36,995 nt of DNA from Streptomyces durocortorensis. Lineage in GTDB: Bacteria; Actinomycetota; Actinomycetes; Streptomycetales; Streptomycetaceae. The stretch lies in NCBI RefSeq assembly GCF_016901035.1, contig NZ_JAFEUF010000008.1, positions 4,682 to 41,676 of the forward strand, written 5' to 3'. Under the pieces are notes generated by a model. It saw only the letters and a program-made list of their open reading frames with translations, was not told the DNA's origin and searched no databases. The position numbers and the translations under genes were made by a program. Below, piece by piece: positions 1 through 9,110 of the stretch. How positions within the stretch are numbered: position 1 is the stretch's first letter; every line of letters begins with the position of its first letter.

Positions 1-39
1 TGGGAAAAGGATAGCGAGGCCCGAGGGCCATGGAGACGC

Positions 40-178
<139 letters not shown>

Positions 179-179
179 G

Positions 180-485
180 ACCGTCGCCGACTGCGCGGAC
201 CAGGGCCTCACCGAGGAACAGAGCGCCCGGTTCATCGGCGGCGCAACACCCCACCCCGGCGCCACGCTCACCGATCCCGCCGTCCTGACCCGTCCGTTGG
301 GGCTGCTGCCCGCGACGTACGTGAAGTGCCTGCTCGACTGGCCCGAGCCGAGCCCCGAGGTGGCCGCACTGCTGACGGGCGAGCGATGGCGGCTGGTCAC
401 GATGGACACCGGCCACTGGCCGATGTTCTCGCAGCCGCGCGAGCTTGCCCGGATCCTGCTCGACGCGGCGGGAACGGGCGGGTGA
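180..485 (+). pseudogene. alpha/beta hydrolase, C-terminal fragment (5' part replaced by homopolymer)
   Basis: About 100 readable residues match the C-terminal third of small alpha/beta-fold hydrolases of the salicylate-esterase-like type. They include a PLGLLPATYVKCL strand (the late strand that normally carries the acidic residue) and the ending DTGHWPMFSQPRELARILL, in which the His of TGHWPM is the usual catalytic His. The nucleophile elbow and N-terminus should lie upstream but are lost in the G/C block, so I cannot tell whether the gene is intact in the organism. The same TGHWPM ending occurs in the N-terminal half of the two-domain hydrolase at 35416-36954, so the two are probably related. 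The stop codon overlaps the GTG start of the next small gene. Confidence 0.6.
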
Positions 486-670
486 CGATGCCGAGCTCAC
501 CGGAAGAAGCGGCCACGGAACACCCGGAGATCACCTTCATCGGATGCGCGCGCTGCGGCACCCTGATCGCCGGCCTCGACGGGCGGTACGCCTGCTCGGG
601 CTGCGGCTGGGTCAACGAGTGGACCGAGGGCCACCGGCCCCTGCCCGAGGCCCGCCGTCGGCGCTCCTAG
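482..670 (+). CDS. small zinc-ribbon protein
   Basis: A protein of about 62 residues with two CxxC knuckles (CARCG and, 14 residues later, CSGCGW), the pattern of a one-metal zinc ribbon. The C-terminus is basic (EARRRRS). Its GTG start overlaps the hydrolase stop as GTGA, which suggests translational coupling; an ATG two codons later (488) is the alternative start. Nothing indicates a specific function. Such tiny ribbons in actinomycetes may bind nucleic acid or a protein partner, but that is family-level inference. Confidence 0.6.
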   Translation: MTMPSSPEEAATEHPEITFIGCARCGTLIAGLDGRYACSGCGWVNEWTEGHRPLPEARRRRS

Positions 671-876
671 CGCCTCTCATCCCCCAGGCACTGTCCACCG
701 TGTGCGGAACGACGACCGACGACCCGGCGGCCGGCGCCGCCGGGCCGGCCCCCCGCGCATACCCCCCGGGCGTTACCCGCCACCACCACCGGACCGGCCC
801 CCCCCGGCGGGGACGCCGCTCACAACCCGGCCCGCCCCCGCCGCGCGGGGGGGGGTTGGGCGCTCGGGCTTGGACT

Positions 877-960
<84 letters not shown>

Positions 961-1138
961 GCCGCGCTCGCTTCCCGCGCGGGCTTTCCCGTCCAGCACC
1001 TCGGTACGGGCCGCCGCGGGCGGTGACGACGCTCACTCCCGGGCCGCCGGGAGCCGGGCGGGGAGCCGTTCCAGCAGGTGCGGCGGGGTCCGCGCGCCGG
1101 AACGGAATCGCGACCGCCGCCGCCCACCACGTACACTC

Positions 1139-1166
1139 GCCCCCGCCTCCGCCGACCGGCGGGGGC
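1139..1166 (+). promoter_or_regulatory. hairpin in the presumed leader of the 1200-1361 gene
   Basis: A perfect 9-bp inverted repeat, GCCCCCGCC (1139-1147) and GGCGGGGGC (1158-1166), with a 10-nt loop and followed by TTT. It begins just after a TACACT -10-like hexamer and ends 33 nt before the ATG at 1200. It could be a terminator of upstream transcription or a leader structure of the small gene; the sequence does not decide. Confidence 0.45.
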
Positions 1167-1199
1167 TTTCCGCACCAGACCGACGGGGAAGATCACCGT

Positions 1200-1361
1200 A
1201 TGAGTTCCGCAGACAGCACCGAAGCACCGATCTACGCCGGCCTCGTGGAGGAGCACGGCGACGTGCTCGCCGAAGTGCGCCGGGTGGCCGAGGAGGTCCT
1301 GCGCGAGGCCGACCGCGCCATCGACTTCGGCGCGGTACGGACGGCCGCCGGAGCCCGCTAG
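1200..1361 (+). CDS. small acidic protein of unknown function
   Basis: 53 residues starting MSSADSTEAPIYAGLVEEHG, largely predicted helical, with an acidic heptad-like stretch (EVRRVAEEVLREADRAIDFG). A GGGGA ribosome-binding site lies 7 nt before the ATG, and a long hairpin precedes it. No membrane segment, metal motif or known domain is visible. I do not recognise it. The amphipathic helix would suit protein-protein contact, which is inference only. Confidence 0.5.
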   Translation: MSSADSTEAPIYAGLVEEHGDVLAEVRRVAEEVLREADRAIDFGAVRTAAGAR

Positions 1362-2082
1362 CGGCGAGCCGAAACCCCGGTCGCAGCCGTTTCAGGGCGG
1401 CCGTGTCCATCACGGGACGATAAACGTCCCGCAACTATTGCCATATTCTTGCGTTCGCGACGCGATGGTTTGCTGAAGAACCGTCGCCGGTGGAAGCGGG
1501 GTGAGGCCGCGGCAGGCCGGGCGTCCGATGATCGGGCCCGAAGCCGCCGCGGCCCCCGGCCACCCGCCGTGACCGCCCCGGCGGCCGTGCTTCGGTGAGC
1601 GGTCCACGCGACGGCGTGGAGAGCGCTCCCAGCCGGCCGCCGAGGGGCGGCGGACTGATCGGGAAGCCGACCGAGAGCCGACCGGAAACCCACCTCGGAA
1701 CACCAGTACCAGCACCCCCTGCCGCCGCCTCTGCCCCGGCCGGGCTTGCGGACCCTGCGCGCCCCGCCACGCGCCACCGCCTCGGCCCGCACCTGCCGCG
1801 CCTCTCCGTCTCCGTAACCGCGCCGCGACGCCGCGACGCCCTGTCGCGCCCCCTCCGTGAAGCCCCCGGTCGGGCTGTCCGCCGCCCCCCGGCCGCTCCT
1901 CGCTCGGGGTCAAGTCTCCGGCCTTCCGTCAACCGTCGCAGCACTCAGCGGGCAAGGACTGTCAAAGATTTACGAAACCAACGCGACATCTTGCGGACAT
2001 TCGTCGGCGGTGGTTGAGTGTGGGGCGCCGCACAGCTCGGGGCTGTGGGCTTCCCGCACTCCTGCCCTAGAGGGGTCCACCG
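1362..2082. other. 721-bp intergenic region upstream of the sugar operon
   Basis: No supported gene; the 140-codon frame at 1595-2017 is Pro/Arg low complexity without a ribosome site. The region holds a perfect inverted repeat at 1413-1431 and a GAGCGCTCCCA sequence at 1621-1631 that resembles half of the LacI-family (CebR-type) operator TGGGAGCGCTCCCA. The last 150 bp are less GC-rich and probably carry the promoter of the binding-protein gene, though I cannot place its -35 and -10 boxes with confidence. Confidence 0.5.
1413..1431. promoter_or_regulatory. 7-bp inverted repeat with AT-rich loop
   Basis: CGGGACG and CGTCCCG flank ATAAA, a perfect 19-bp structure. It lies 51 bp after the stop of the small gene at 1361, so it may be that gene's terminator (no T-run follows) or an operator in the long intergenic region. 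Confidence 0.45.
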
Positions 2083-3435
2083 ATGAGAAGTTCTGTTCTT
2101 CGTCGTACCTGCACCGCCGCCGTCGCCGCCGCGCTGGCCGTCACCGGCCTGGCCGCCTGCAACTCCGAGGGCGACAGCGCGGCGGACGGCAAGACCCGCA
2201 TCACGGTCAACTGCTGGCCCCAGCCGAGTGCGAAGATCGACCACCAGCGGTTCGACGAGGACGTCAAGACGTTCGAGAAGCAGAACCCCGACATCGACGT
2301 CACCGCGCACGACGCCTTCCCGTGCCAGGACCCCAAGACGTTCGACGCGAAGCTCGCCGGCGGTCAGATGGAAGACGTCTTCTACACGTACTTCACCGAC
2401 ACCGAGCGCGTCGTCTCCATCAACCAGGCCGCGGACATCACCGAGTACGTCAAGGACCTCAAGGCGTACAAGGACATAGCCCAGCCCCTGCGCGACGCCT
2501 ACACCGTCGACGGCAAGATCTACGGCATCCCGCGCACCAACTACTCGATGGGCCTGCTCTACAGCAAGCCGCTCTTCACCAAGGCCGGGCTCGACCCGAA
2601 CAAGCCGCCGGCCACCTGGGTCGAGGTCCAGACGGCGGCCAAGAAGATCGCCGCGCTCGGCGACGGCACCGTCGGCTTCGCCGAGTACAGCGCCCAGAAC
2701 CAGGGCGGCTGGCACTTCACCGCCTCGATCTACTCCCAGGGCGGCGCGGTCGTCAGCGAGGACGGCAAGAAGGCCACGGTCGACACCCCCGAGGGCAAGG
2801 CCGTCCTGCAGAACCTCAAGGACATGCGCTGGCGCGACGACTCCATGGGCGCCAAGCAGCTCCTCATCATCAACGACACCCTCCAGATGATGGGCTCCGG
2901 CAAGCTCGGCATGTACCTCGCCGCCCCCGATAACGTCCCGCGCATCGTCAAGGAGGCCGGCGGCAAGTACGAGGACCTCGCCTTCGCCCCGATGCCCGGC
3001 GGCAAGGGCACCCTCATGGGCGGTGACGGCTACATGTTCAACAAGAAGGCCACCCCCGAGCAGATCAAGGCCGGCCTGAAGTGGCTGGAGTGGACCTTCC
3101 TCACCCCCGGCCAGGGCTACATGAACAACTACGCCCGCGCCGCGAAGGACAAGTCCCCGGTCGGCCTGCCCGAGCCGCGGCTGTTCACCGGCGCCACCGA
3201 CGCCAAGGACCAGGAGCTGAAGAAGGCCTCCGCCAACGTCCCGGTGGAGAACTACCAGGCGTTCATCGACGGCGGCCAGCAGCTCGACATGAAGCTGGAG
3301 CCCAAGCACGGCCAGCAGATCTACGCGGTCCTCGACGGCGCCGTCTCGGCCGTCCTGACGAAGAAGGACGCGGACATCGACGCCCTGCTGAAGGACGCCC
3401 AGACCAAGATCGACGGAATCCTGGCCCGAGGCTGA
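2083..3435 (+). CDS. sugar ABC transporter substrate-binding lipoprotein
   Basis: A 450-residue extracellular solute-binding protein of the MalE-like family 1. It begins with an Arg-rich n-region, a hydrophobic core and the lipobox LAAC, with Cys26 as the lipidated residue, so it is anchored on the outer face of the membrane. The body has typical family features (FDAKLAGGQMEDVFYTYF, GIPRTNYSMGLLYSKPLF, MGSGKLGMYLAAPDN, PMPGGKGTLMGGDGYMFNK). An AGAGGGG ribosome site precedes the ATG. Two permease genes follow directly and a GH13 glucosidase lies further on, which points to an alpha-glucoside or maltodextrin-like ligand; this is context inference. No LacI or GntR regulator gene accompanies the operon. 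Confidence 0.9.
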   Translation: MRSSVLRRTCTAAVAAALAVTGLAACNSEGDSAADGKTRITVNCWPQPSAKIDHQRFDEDVKTFEKQNPDIDVTAHDAFPCQDPKTFDAKLAGGQMEDVFYTYFTDTERVVSINQAADITEYVKDLKAYKDIAQPLRDAYTVDGKIYGIPRTNYSMGLLYSKPLFTKAGLDPNKPPATWVEVQTAAKKIAALGDGTVGFAEYSAQNQGGWHFTASIYSQGGAVVSEDGKKATVDTPEGKAVLQNLKDMRWRDDSMGAKQLLIINDTLQMMGSGKLGMYLAAPDNVPRIVKEAGGKYEDLAFAPMPGGKGTLMGGDGYMFNKKATPEQIKAGLKWLEWTFLTPGQGYMNNYARAAKDKSPVGLPEPRLFTGATDAKDQELKKASANVPVENYQAFIDGGQQLDMKLEPKHGQQIYAVLDGAVSAVLTKKDADIDALLKDAQTKIDGILARG

Positions 3436-3440
3436 CAGCC

Positions 3441-4409
3441 ATGAAGACCACCTACCACCCCGCAGCGCCCGTGAGAGGGCGGTCCGCCGGTGCGACGCCT
3501 CCCCCAGAGGACGCGCGCCCGGCGCCCCCCGGGCCTCTGAGCCCGCTGCGCAGGAAGATAGCCGACCAGGCCACCGCCTACGGGTTCCTGATCGGCGGCC
3601 TGCTCTGCTTCATCCTGTTCTCCTGGTACCCGGCCGTCCGGTCGGTGATCATCGCGTTCCAGAAGTACACCCCCGGCTCCGACCCCGAGTGGGTCGGCAC
3701 CGCGAACTTCACCCGCGTCTTCCAGGACCCGGAGTTCGCGGCGGCCTGGCGCAACACGCTCACCTTCACCGTGCTCGCCCTGGTCATCGGGTTCGCCATC
3801 CCGTTCGTCATGGCGCTCGTCCTCAACGAACTCCGGCACGCCAAGGCGTTCTTCCGGGTCGTCGTCTACCTCCCCGTGATGATCCCGCCGGTCGTCAGCG
3901 CCCTGCTGTGGAAGTGGTTCTACGATCCGGGCGCGGGCCTTGCCAACGAGGTGCTCGGCTTCCTCCACCTGCCGACGTCGAACTGGACCAACGGCGCCGA
4001 CACCGCGCTCGTCTCGCTCGTCATCGTCGCCACCTGGGCCAACATGGGCGGCACCGTCCTCATCTACCTCGCCGCTCTCCAGGGCATACCCGGCGAGCTG
4101 TACGAGGCCGCCGAACTCGACGGCGCCTCCGTCTGGCAGCGCGTCCGGCACGTCACCATCCCGCAGACCCGCTTCATCATCCTGATGCTGATGCTGCTCC
4201 AGGTCATCGCGACGATGCAGGTGTTCACCGAACCCTTCGTCATCACCGGCGGCGGCCCGGAGAACTCCACCGTCACCGTGCTCTACCTCATCTACAAGTA
4301 CGCCTTCCTCTACAACGACTTCGGCGGAGCGTCCGCCCTCAGCGTGATGCTCCTCCTGGTGCTCAGCGCGTTCTCCGCCCTGTATCTGCGACTCACCCGC
4401 ACCGACTGA
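3441..4409 (+). CDS. sugar ABC transporter permease (MalF-like)
   Basis: 322 residues and six predicted membrane segments, the first at about residues 45-68 after a Pro-rich cytoplasmic tail of some 40 residues. The loop YEAAELDGASVWQRVRHVTIP is the EAA motif that docks on the ATPase, so this is a binding-protein-dependent transport system permease of the carbohydrate uptake-1 family. The ATG follows the binding-protein stop by 5 nt, showing operon organisation. No ATP-binding subunit is encoded nearby. Streptomyces sugar importers of this type commonly share a remote ATPase (MsiK), which would explain the absence. Confidence 0.92.
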   Translation: MKTTYHPAAPVRGRSAGATPPPEDARPAPPGPLSPLRRKIADQATAYGFLIGGLLCFILFSWYPAVRSVIIAFQKYTPGSDPEWVGTANFTRVFQDPEFAAAWRNTLTFTVLALVIGFAIPFVMALVLNELRHAKAFFRVVVYLPVMIPPVVSALLWKWFYDPGAGLANEVLGFLHLPTSNWTNGADTALVSLVIVATWANMGGTVLIYLAALQGIPGELYEAAELDGASVWQRVRHVTIPQTRFIILMLMLLQVIATMQVFTEPFVITGGGPENSTVTVLYLIYKYAFLYNDFGGASALSVMLLLVLSAFSALYLRLTRTD

Positions 4410-4426
4410 GAGGAGCGTCGCCCGCC

Positions 4427-5383
4427 ATGACACAGACAGCTCCGCCCCCGGTGGCCAAGCCGCCCGCCGTCCGCGCCAAGCGCACCGGCGAGACCCCGGG
4501 CGCCGCCCGCTCCGTGCGCACCGTCATCTCGCCCCTTGCCCTCGCCGGGCGCCGCGGCAAGGTCATCTACTGGTCGGTGTTCACCCTCGTCGTCCTGCTC
4601 TTCGCGTTCGCCTTCCTCTTCCCCGTGTACTGGATGGTCACGGGCGCCATGAAGCCGCCCGAAGAAGTGGTGCGCACCCCGCCCACCCTCGTGCCCGAGC
4701 AGTGGCGGGTGAGCGGCTACACCGACGCCTGGGACCTGATGCGGCTGCCGACCCACCTGTGGAACACGGTCGTCCAGGCGACCGGCGCCTGGGTGCTCCA
4801 GATCGTCTTCTGCACAGCCGCCGCCTACGCCCTGTCCAAGCTGAAGCCCGCCTTCGGCAACGTCATCCTCGGCGGCATCCTCGCCACCCTGATGGTCCCG
4901 GTGCAGGCCCTCGTCGTCCCGAAGTACCTGACCATCGCGGACATGCCGCTGATCCACGTCAACCTGCTGAACGACCCGCTGGCCATCTGGCTGCCGGCCG
5001 TCGCGAACGCCTTCAACCTCTATCTGCTCAAACGGTTCTTCGACCAGATCCCGCGCGACGTCCTGGAGGCCGCCGAGATCGACGGGGCGGGCAAGCTCCG
5101 CACGCTGTGGTCGATCGTCCTGCCCCTGTCGCGGCCCGTCCTCGGCGTCGTGTCGATCTTCGCGCTGGTCGCGGTGTGGCAGGACTTCCTCTGGCCGCTG
5201 ATGGTCTTCTCCGACACCGAGAAACAGCCGATCAGCGTGGCGCTGGTGCAGCTCTCGCAGAACGTCCCGCTGACCGTGCTGATCGGGGCCATGGTCATCG
5301 CGAGCATCCCGATGGTCCTGATGTTCCTGGTCTTCCAGCGGCACATCATCGCCGGAATCAGCGCCGGCAGCACCAAAGGCTGA
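4427..5383 (+). CDS. sugar ABC transporter permease (MalG-like)
   Basis: 318 residues: a cytoplasmic N-terminal tail of about 45 residues rich in Pro and Arg, then six membrane segments. The first is followed by FPVYWMVTGAMKPPEEV, a signature of the MalG side of sugar permease pairs. The EAA loop reads LEAAEIDGAGKLRTLWSIVLP. An AGAGGAG ribosome site overlaps the upstream stop, and the gene starts 17 nt after the MalF-like gene. It pairs with that permease to form the membrane channel for the lipoprotein at 2083. Confidence 0.92.
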   Translation: MTQTAPPPVAKPPAVRAKRTGETPGAARSVRTVISPLALAGRRGKVIYWSVFTLVVLLFAFAFLFPVYWMVTGAMKPPEEVVRTPPTLVPEQWRVSGYTDAWDLMRLPTHLWNTVVQATGAWVLQIVFCTAAAYALSKLKPAFGNVILGGILATLMVPVQALVVPKYLTIADMPLIHVNLLNDPLAIWLPAVANAFNLYLLKRFFDQIPRDVLEAAEIDGAGKLRTLWSIVLPLSRPVLGVVSIFALVAVWQDFLWPLMVFSDTEKQPISVALVQLSQNVPLTVLIGAMVIASIPMVLMFLVFQRHIIAGISAGSTKG

Positions 5384-5563
5384 CCGGCACGCACCACCAG
5401 AGGCTGCCCGACCGGCATCGCCAAGGACCCCTTCAGCCCGCCGCCGCGCCCGGCCTTCCCGCCCCGCTCCGGGGCGGCGGCGTCAGACCCTCCAGCTCCT
5501 CCCTGTTGCGCGGACCGGCCCACCCCGCCGGCGACCGCGCCCCGCCCGAAAGGAACCCGCCTT

Positions 5564-7165
5564 ATGGAAGGCAGCCAGCTCGCCGCCGACGACTGGTGGC
5601 GCTCAGCCGTCATCTACCAGGTCTACGTCCGCAGCTTCGCCGACGGCGACGGCGACGGCACCGGCGATCTGACGGGCGTACGGTCCCGGCTGCCCTATCT
5701 GGCCGAACTCGGCGTCGACGCGCTCTGGTTCACCCCCTGGTACCTGTCGCCGATGGCGGACGGCGGATACGACGTCGCCGACTACCGGGCCATCGACCCC
5801 TCCTTCGGCGACCTCGCCGAGGCCGAGAAGCTCATCGCCGAAGCCCGCGAGGCGGGGATCCGTACCATCATCGACATCGTCCCCAACCACGTCTCCGACC
5901 AGCACGTCTGGTTCAAGGCAGCCCTCGCGGCAGGCCCCGGCAGCGTGGAGCGCGAACTCTTCCACTTCCGCCCCGGCCGCGGCGCACACGGCGAACTGCC
6001 CCCCAACGACTGGGAGAGCGAGTTCGGCGGGGTGCCCTGGACCCGTGTCGAGGACGGCGAGTGGTACCTCCACCTGTTCGCCACCGAGCAGCCCGACCTC
6101 AACTGGGCCCACCCCGCCGTACGCCAGGAGCACGAGGACGTCCTGCGCTTCTGGTTCGAACGCGGAGTGGCCGGGGTGCGCATCGACTCCGCCGCCCTCG
6201 TCGCCAAAGACCCCGCGCTCCCGGACCTCGAAGGACACCAGGGGCCCCACCCGTACGTCGACCGCGACGAGCTGCACGACATCTACCGGGGATGGCGGGC
6301 CATCGCCGACGAGTTCGGCGGCATCTTCGTCGGCGAGGTGTGGCTGCCCGACTCCGAGCGCTTCGCCCGCTACCTCCGCCCCGACGAACTGCACACCGCC
6401 TTCAACTTCACCTTCCTCAGCTGCCCCTGGGACGGCCCGCTGCTGCGCCGCGCCATCGACGAGACCCTCGCCGAACACGCCCCGGTCGGCGCCCCCGCCA
6501 CCTGGGTCCTCTGCAACCACGACGTCACCCGCACCGTCACCCGCTACGGCCGCGAGGACACCGGATTCGCCTTCACGGCCAAGGCGTTCGGCGTCCCCAG
6601 CGACCTGGAGCTCGGCACCCGCCGGGCCCGCGCCGCCGCCCTCCTCTCGCTCGCCCTGCCCGGCTCGGTCTACCTCTACCAGGGCGAGGAACTGGGCCTG
6701 CCCGAGGCCGACGTACCGCTGGACCGCATCCAGGACCCCATGTACTTCCGCTCCCAGGAGCGGGCCCCCGGCCGTGACGGCTGCCGCACCCCGCTGCCCT
6801 GGGCGGCGGACGAACCGTACGCGGGCTTCGGCTCCACCGTGGAACCCTGGCTGCCGCTGCCCGCCGACTGGCCGGCCCGCGCGGCCGACCTCCAGGCACA
6901 GGACCCCGACTCCATGCTCGCCCTCTACCGGGAAGCCCTGCGGCAGCGGCGCTCCCTGACCGCGCTGCACACCGAACCGCTGCGCTGGCTGGACGAGGAC
7001 CCGGGGCTCCTGCTGTTCGCCCGCGGCGATGCGCTGGTCTGCGCCGTCAACCTCGCCGAGGAACCCGCCGGGCTCCCCGCCCACACCGAGGTCCTGCTCG
7101 CCAGCGGCCCGCTGGACGCCGAGGGCCGACTGCCCCGGGACACGGCGGTGTGGCTGGCCGTCTGA
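5564..7165 (+). CDS. GH13 alpha-glucosidase-like enzyme
   Basis: 533 residues with no signal peptide, so probably cytoplasmic and acting on oligosaccharide brought in by the upstream transporter. GH13 region I is DIVPNH (residues 104-109). Region II is GVRIDSA with nucleophile Asp208, region III is GEVW with acid/base Glu258, and region IV is CNHD with Asp320. The N-terminus WWRSAVIYQVYVRSFADGDGDGTGDLTG is typical of alpha-glucosidase/oligo-1,6-glucosidase-like members. AAAGGA precedes the ATG. It lies 180 bp after the permease gene, so it may be cotranscribed or have its own promoter. The exact linkage specificity (alpha-1,4, alpha-1,6 or another glucoside) cannot be read from sequence alone. 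Confidence 0.9.
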   Translation: MEGSQLAADDWWRSAVIYQVYVRSFADGDGDGTGDLTGVRSRLPYLAELGVDALWFTPWYLSPMADGGYDVADYRAIDPSFGDLAEAEKLIAEAREAGIRTIIDIVPNHVSDQHVWFKAALAAGPGSVERELFHFRPGRGAHGELPPNDWESEFGGVPWTRVEDGEWYLHLFATEQPDLNWAHPAVRQEHEDVLRFWFERGVAGVRIDSAALVAKDPALPDLEGHQGPHPYVDRDELHDIYRGWRAIADEFGGIFVGEVWLPDSERFARYLRPDELHTAFNFTFLSCPWDGPLLRRAIDETLAEHAPVGAPATWVLCNHDVTRTVTRYGREDTGFAFTAKAFGVPSDLELGTRRARAAALLSLALPGSVYLYQGEELGLPEADVPLDRIQDPMYFRSQERAPGRDGCRTPLPWAADEPYAGFGSTVEPWLPLPADWPARAADLQAQDPDSMLALYREALRQRRSLTALHTEPLRWLDEDPGLLLFARGDALVCAVNLAEEPAGLPAHTEVLLASGPLDAEGRLPRDTAVWLAV

Positions 7166-7577
7166 ACCGGTACGGCACACCGTCCGGGGGAGAGCCCCGG
7201 GGGGGGGGGCCCCCCCCCCCCCCCCCGGCCCCGCGCGCCGCGCGGGGGAGGCCGCCGGAGGGCGGGGAGGCGCCCCCCGCGGCGCCCCCCCCCCGCGCCC
7301 CCGCGGCCGCCGGCCCCGGGCCCCGGGGGGGGGGGGGCCCGCCCCCCCCCCCCCCCCCCCCCGGGGGGGGGCCCCCCCCGGGGCCCCCCCCCCCCCCGCC
7401 CCCCCCCCCGGGGAGAACCCGGGGAATCGACCCAGGAGGTCTGAGTACCCGCACTCAGGCCTCGCGCCCCCGGCCGCCACGACGATGAGGGCGTCGCGGG
7501 CGAAGCCGGGAAGGGCCGGTCCCGCACCGCACCGCCGCCCACCAGGACGGCCGCGCCCGCCGGACCCCGGGAGAACC
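7166..7577. other. gap dominated by a third G/C homopolymer block
   Basis: Between the glucosidase stop and the acyltransferase start, about 7197-7415 is nearly pure G and C runs of the same artefact type as at 40-178. The sequence after 7416 is normal in composition and leads into the acyltransferase ribosome site. No gene is supported. A missing short gene or a terminator cannot be excluded because the block is unreadable. Confidence 0.7.
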
Positions 7578-8243
7578 GTGCTCAGCCGTATCGCCGCCAC
7601 CGTCGTCCCCTCGCTCGGACGCCTCACCGTCACGTCCGACCACGCCACGGCCCCGGCCGCCGGCAGCATCATCGTCGCCAACCACACCTCCCTGGCCGAC
7701 CCGGGCATCGTCCTCGCCGCACTGCTGCGCCTCGGCGTCGAACCCGTCGTCATGGCCACCGCGGGCCTCTGGCGCATCCCGGTCCTCGGCCGTCTCCTGG
7801 AGCGCGGCGGCCACGTGCCCGTGCACCGCAACACCGAGCGGGCCGCAGGCGCTCTCGACGCGGCCGCCGTCGCGCTCAGGGACGGCCGTCATCTGCTCAT
7901 CTACGGCGAAGGGCGGCTGCCCTGCCGCACGGACGCGGCGGAAGCCCCGCCGGAGAGCTTCCGCAGCGGCCTCGCCCGCCTCGCGCACGCGTCCGGGGCA
8001 CCCGTCGTGCCGCTCGGCCAGGCGGGCGCCCGCCGCGTGACCTCGGGCCCGTGCGTCAAGCAGATCTCCGGACTCCTCACCGCCCCGGCCCGCCGACCCC
8101 GGCTCCACGTCCACGTCGGGGCGCCGCTGCACCTCCCGCCGGAGGTCGGGGCGGCGACCGCCACGGCCCGCGCAGCCGTCACCGCCGCCTGGCGCACCGC
8201 CGCGCACCACCTCGGCGAACCCGGGGCGCTCCCCGGACGCTGA
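7578..8243 (+). CDS. PlsC-like 1-acylglycerol-3-phosphate acyltransferase
   Basis: 221 residues from a GTG with a GGGAGA site five bases before it. The acyltransferase motif NHTSLAD supplies the HX4D catalytic pair. GHVPVHRNTERAAG fits the substrate-binding motif II, and IYGEGRL stands in for the FPEGTRS motif III that binds the glycerol phosphate. A later PVVPLGQAG segment matches motif IV. Members acylate lysophosphatidate or related acceptors at the membrane. This one is short and lacks a strong N-terminal membrane helix, so it may act on a secondary lipid. The region just upstream is damaged by homopolymer, so an earlier start is possible but not supported. Confidence 0.82.
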   Translation: MLSRIAATVVPSLGRLTVTSDHATAPAAGSIIVANHTSLADPGIVLAALLRLGVEPVVMATAGLWRIPVLGRLLERGGHVPVHRNTERAAGALDAAAVALRDGRHLLIYGEGRLPCRTDAAEAPPESFRSGLARLAHASGAPVVPLGQAGARRVTSGPCVKQISGLLTAPARRPRLHVHVGAPLHLPPEVGAATATARAAVTAAWRTAAHHLGEPGALPGR

Positions 8244-8266
8244 CGCGTCACGCGACGGGGGAGCGG

Positions 8267-8851
8267 CTACGCCGCCTCCCGCGCCGTCCGCTCCAGGCGC
8301 TGCCGGTACTCCTCCCACCACGCGCGGTCGCCCGGGGGCACGTTGTCGTTGCCGGACTGCAGCCCGACCGCCCCGTCGACGAGCTCCCGCACGACGTCGG
8401 CGTGCCCGGCATGCCGCTGGAGGTCCGAGATCACATGGACCAGGATCTGGTGCAGTGTCACCCGACTCCGCTCGTCGGGCCACCACGCCACCCGGCCGAC
8501 CGCGTCGAGCGGCAGCTCGGCGATCGTCGCGTCCGCGTGCTCCGTCACCCGGCGGTGCAGCGCGAGGATGTCCGCACGGGATTCGCCGGCGGTCGCCCAC
8601 ATGTCCTGGTTCGCCTCGGCATCGTCCCCGAAGGCGGGCACCACCTCGCCGAACGGCCGCCCGAACGTCTCGCCGAAGTAGCCCAGCTCCACCCCGGCGG
8701 CATGCTTGACAAGACCGAGGAGATTCGTACCGGTCGGTGTCAGGGGGCGACGGACGTCGTATTCCGACAGCCCTTCGAGCTTCCACAGCAAGGCATCGCG
8801 AGCGGACTGGAGATAGCGCTGGAGGTCGGCCTTCGGCTGCGAGAGGGTCAT
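8267..8851 (-). CDS. DinB/DUF664 family protein
   Basis: 194 residues of the DinB-like four-helix bundle superfamily, DUF664 type. Metal-ligand histidines expected in this fold are visible in LVKHAAGVE (about residue 50) and in the C-terminal helix LHQILVHVISDLQRHAGHAD. Related proteins include bacillithiol/mycothiol-dependent transferases, and many members are of unknown substrate. It is convergent with the acyltransferase (23 bp apart) and appears monocistronic. Thiol transferase activity is a family possibility, not shown here. Confidence 0.85.
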   Translation of the reverse strand: MTLSQPKADLQRYLQSARDALLWKLEGLSEYDVRRPLTPTGTNLLGLVKHAAGVELGYFGETFGRPFGEVVPAFGDDAEANQDMWATAGESRADILALHRRVTEHADATIAELPLDAVGRVAWWPDERSRVTLHQILVHVISDLQRHAGHADVVRELVDGAVGLQSGNDNVPPGDRAWWEEYRQRLERTAREAA

Positions 8852-9110
8852 GTGCGCAGTCTGTCACCGGGAACTGACAGTGCACCCTGGTCCCCGGGCC
8901 GGGCAGCGGCGCGCACCCCGCCCGTCCCGGGGCACGTCCCGGGTGGCGGCGGCGCCCGGGACGGCGTAGGTATGGAGGCGTGCTGCTCCGAGGGCGTACG
9001 ACACCACGGAGCGCACCGGTCCGTGAACGGCCGGTGACCAGCAGGCCCACCCGGCCGGACCGCCGTCGGCGTCCGCCGGGTCACCACCGGGGGCGAGGAG
9101 ACGGATCCCG

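Noticed and set aside
1595..2017. 140-codon plus-strand open frame upstream of the sugar operon
   Set aside because: Low-complexity Pro/Arg/Ala text, no ribosome site and no family resemblance; high-GC DNA yields many such frames.
1945..3309. Long minus-strand open frame opposite the binding-protein gene
   Set aside because: It is the antisense shadow of a clear lipoprotein gene; its Leu/Val/Gly/Asp-rich text is typical of reversed GC-biased codons.
5603..7834. 743-codon minus-strand frame across the glucosidase and homopolymer block
   Set aside because: Antisense to catalytic-motif-bearing GH13 sequence and running through an artefact block; no domain visible.
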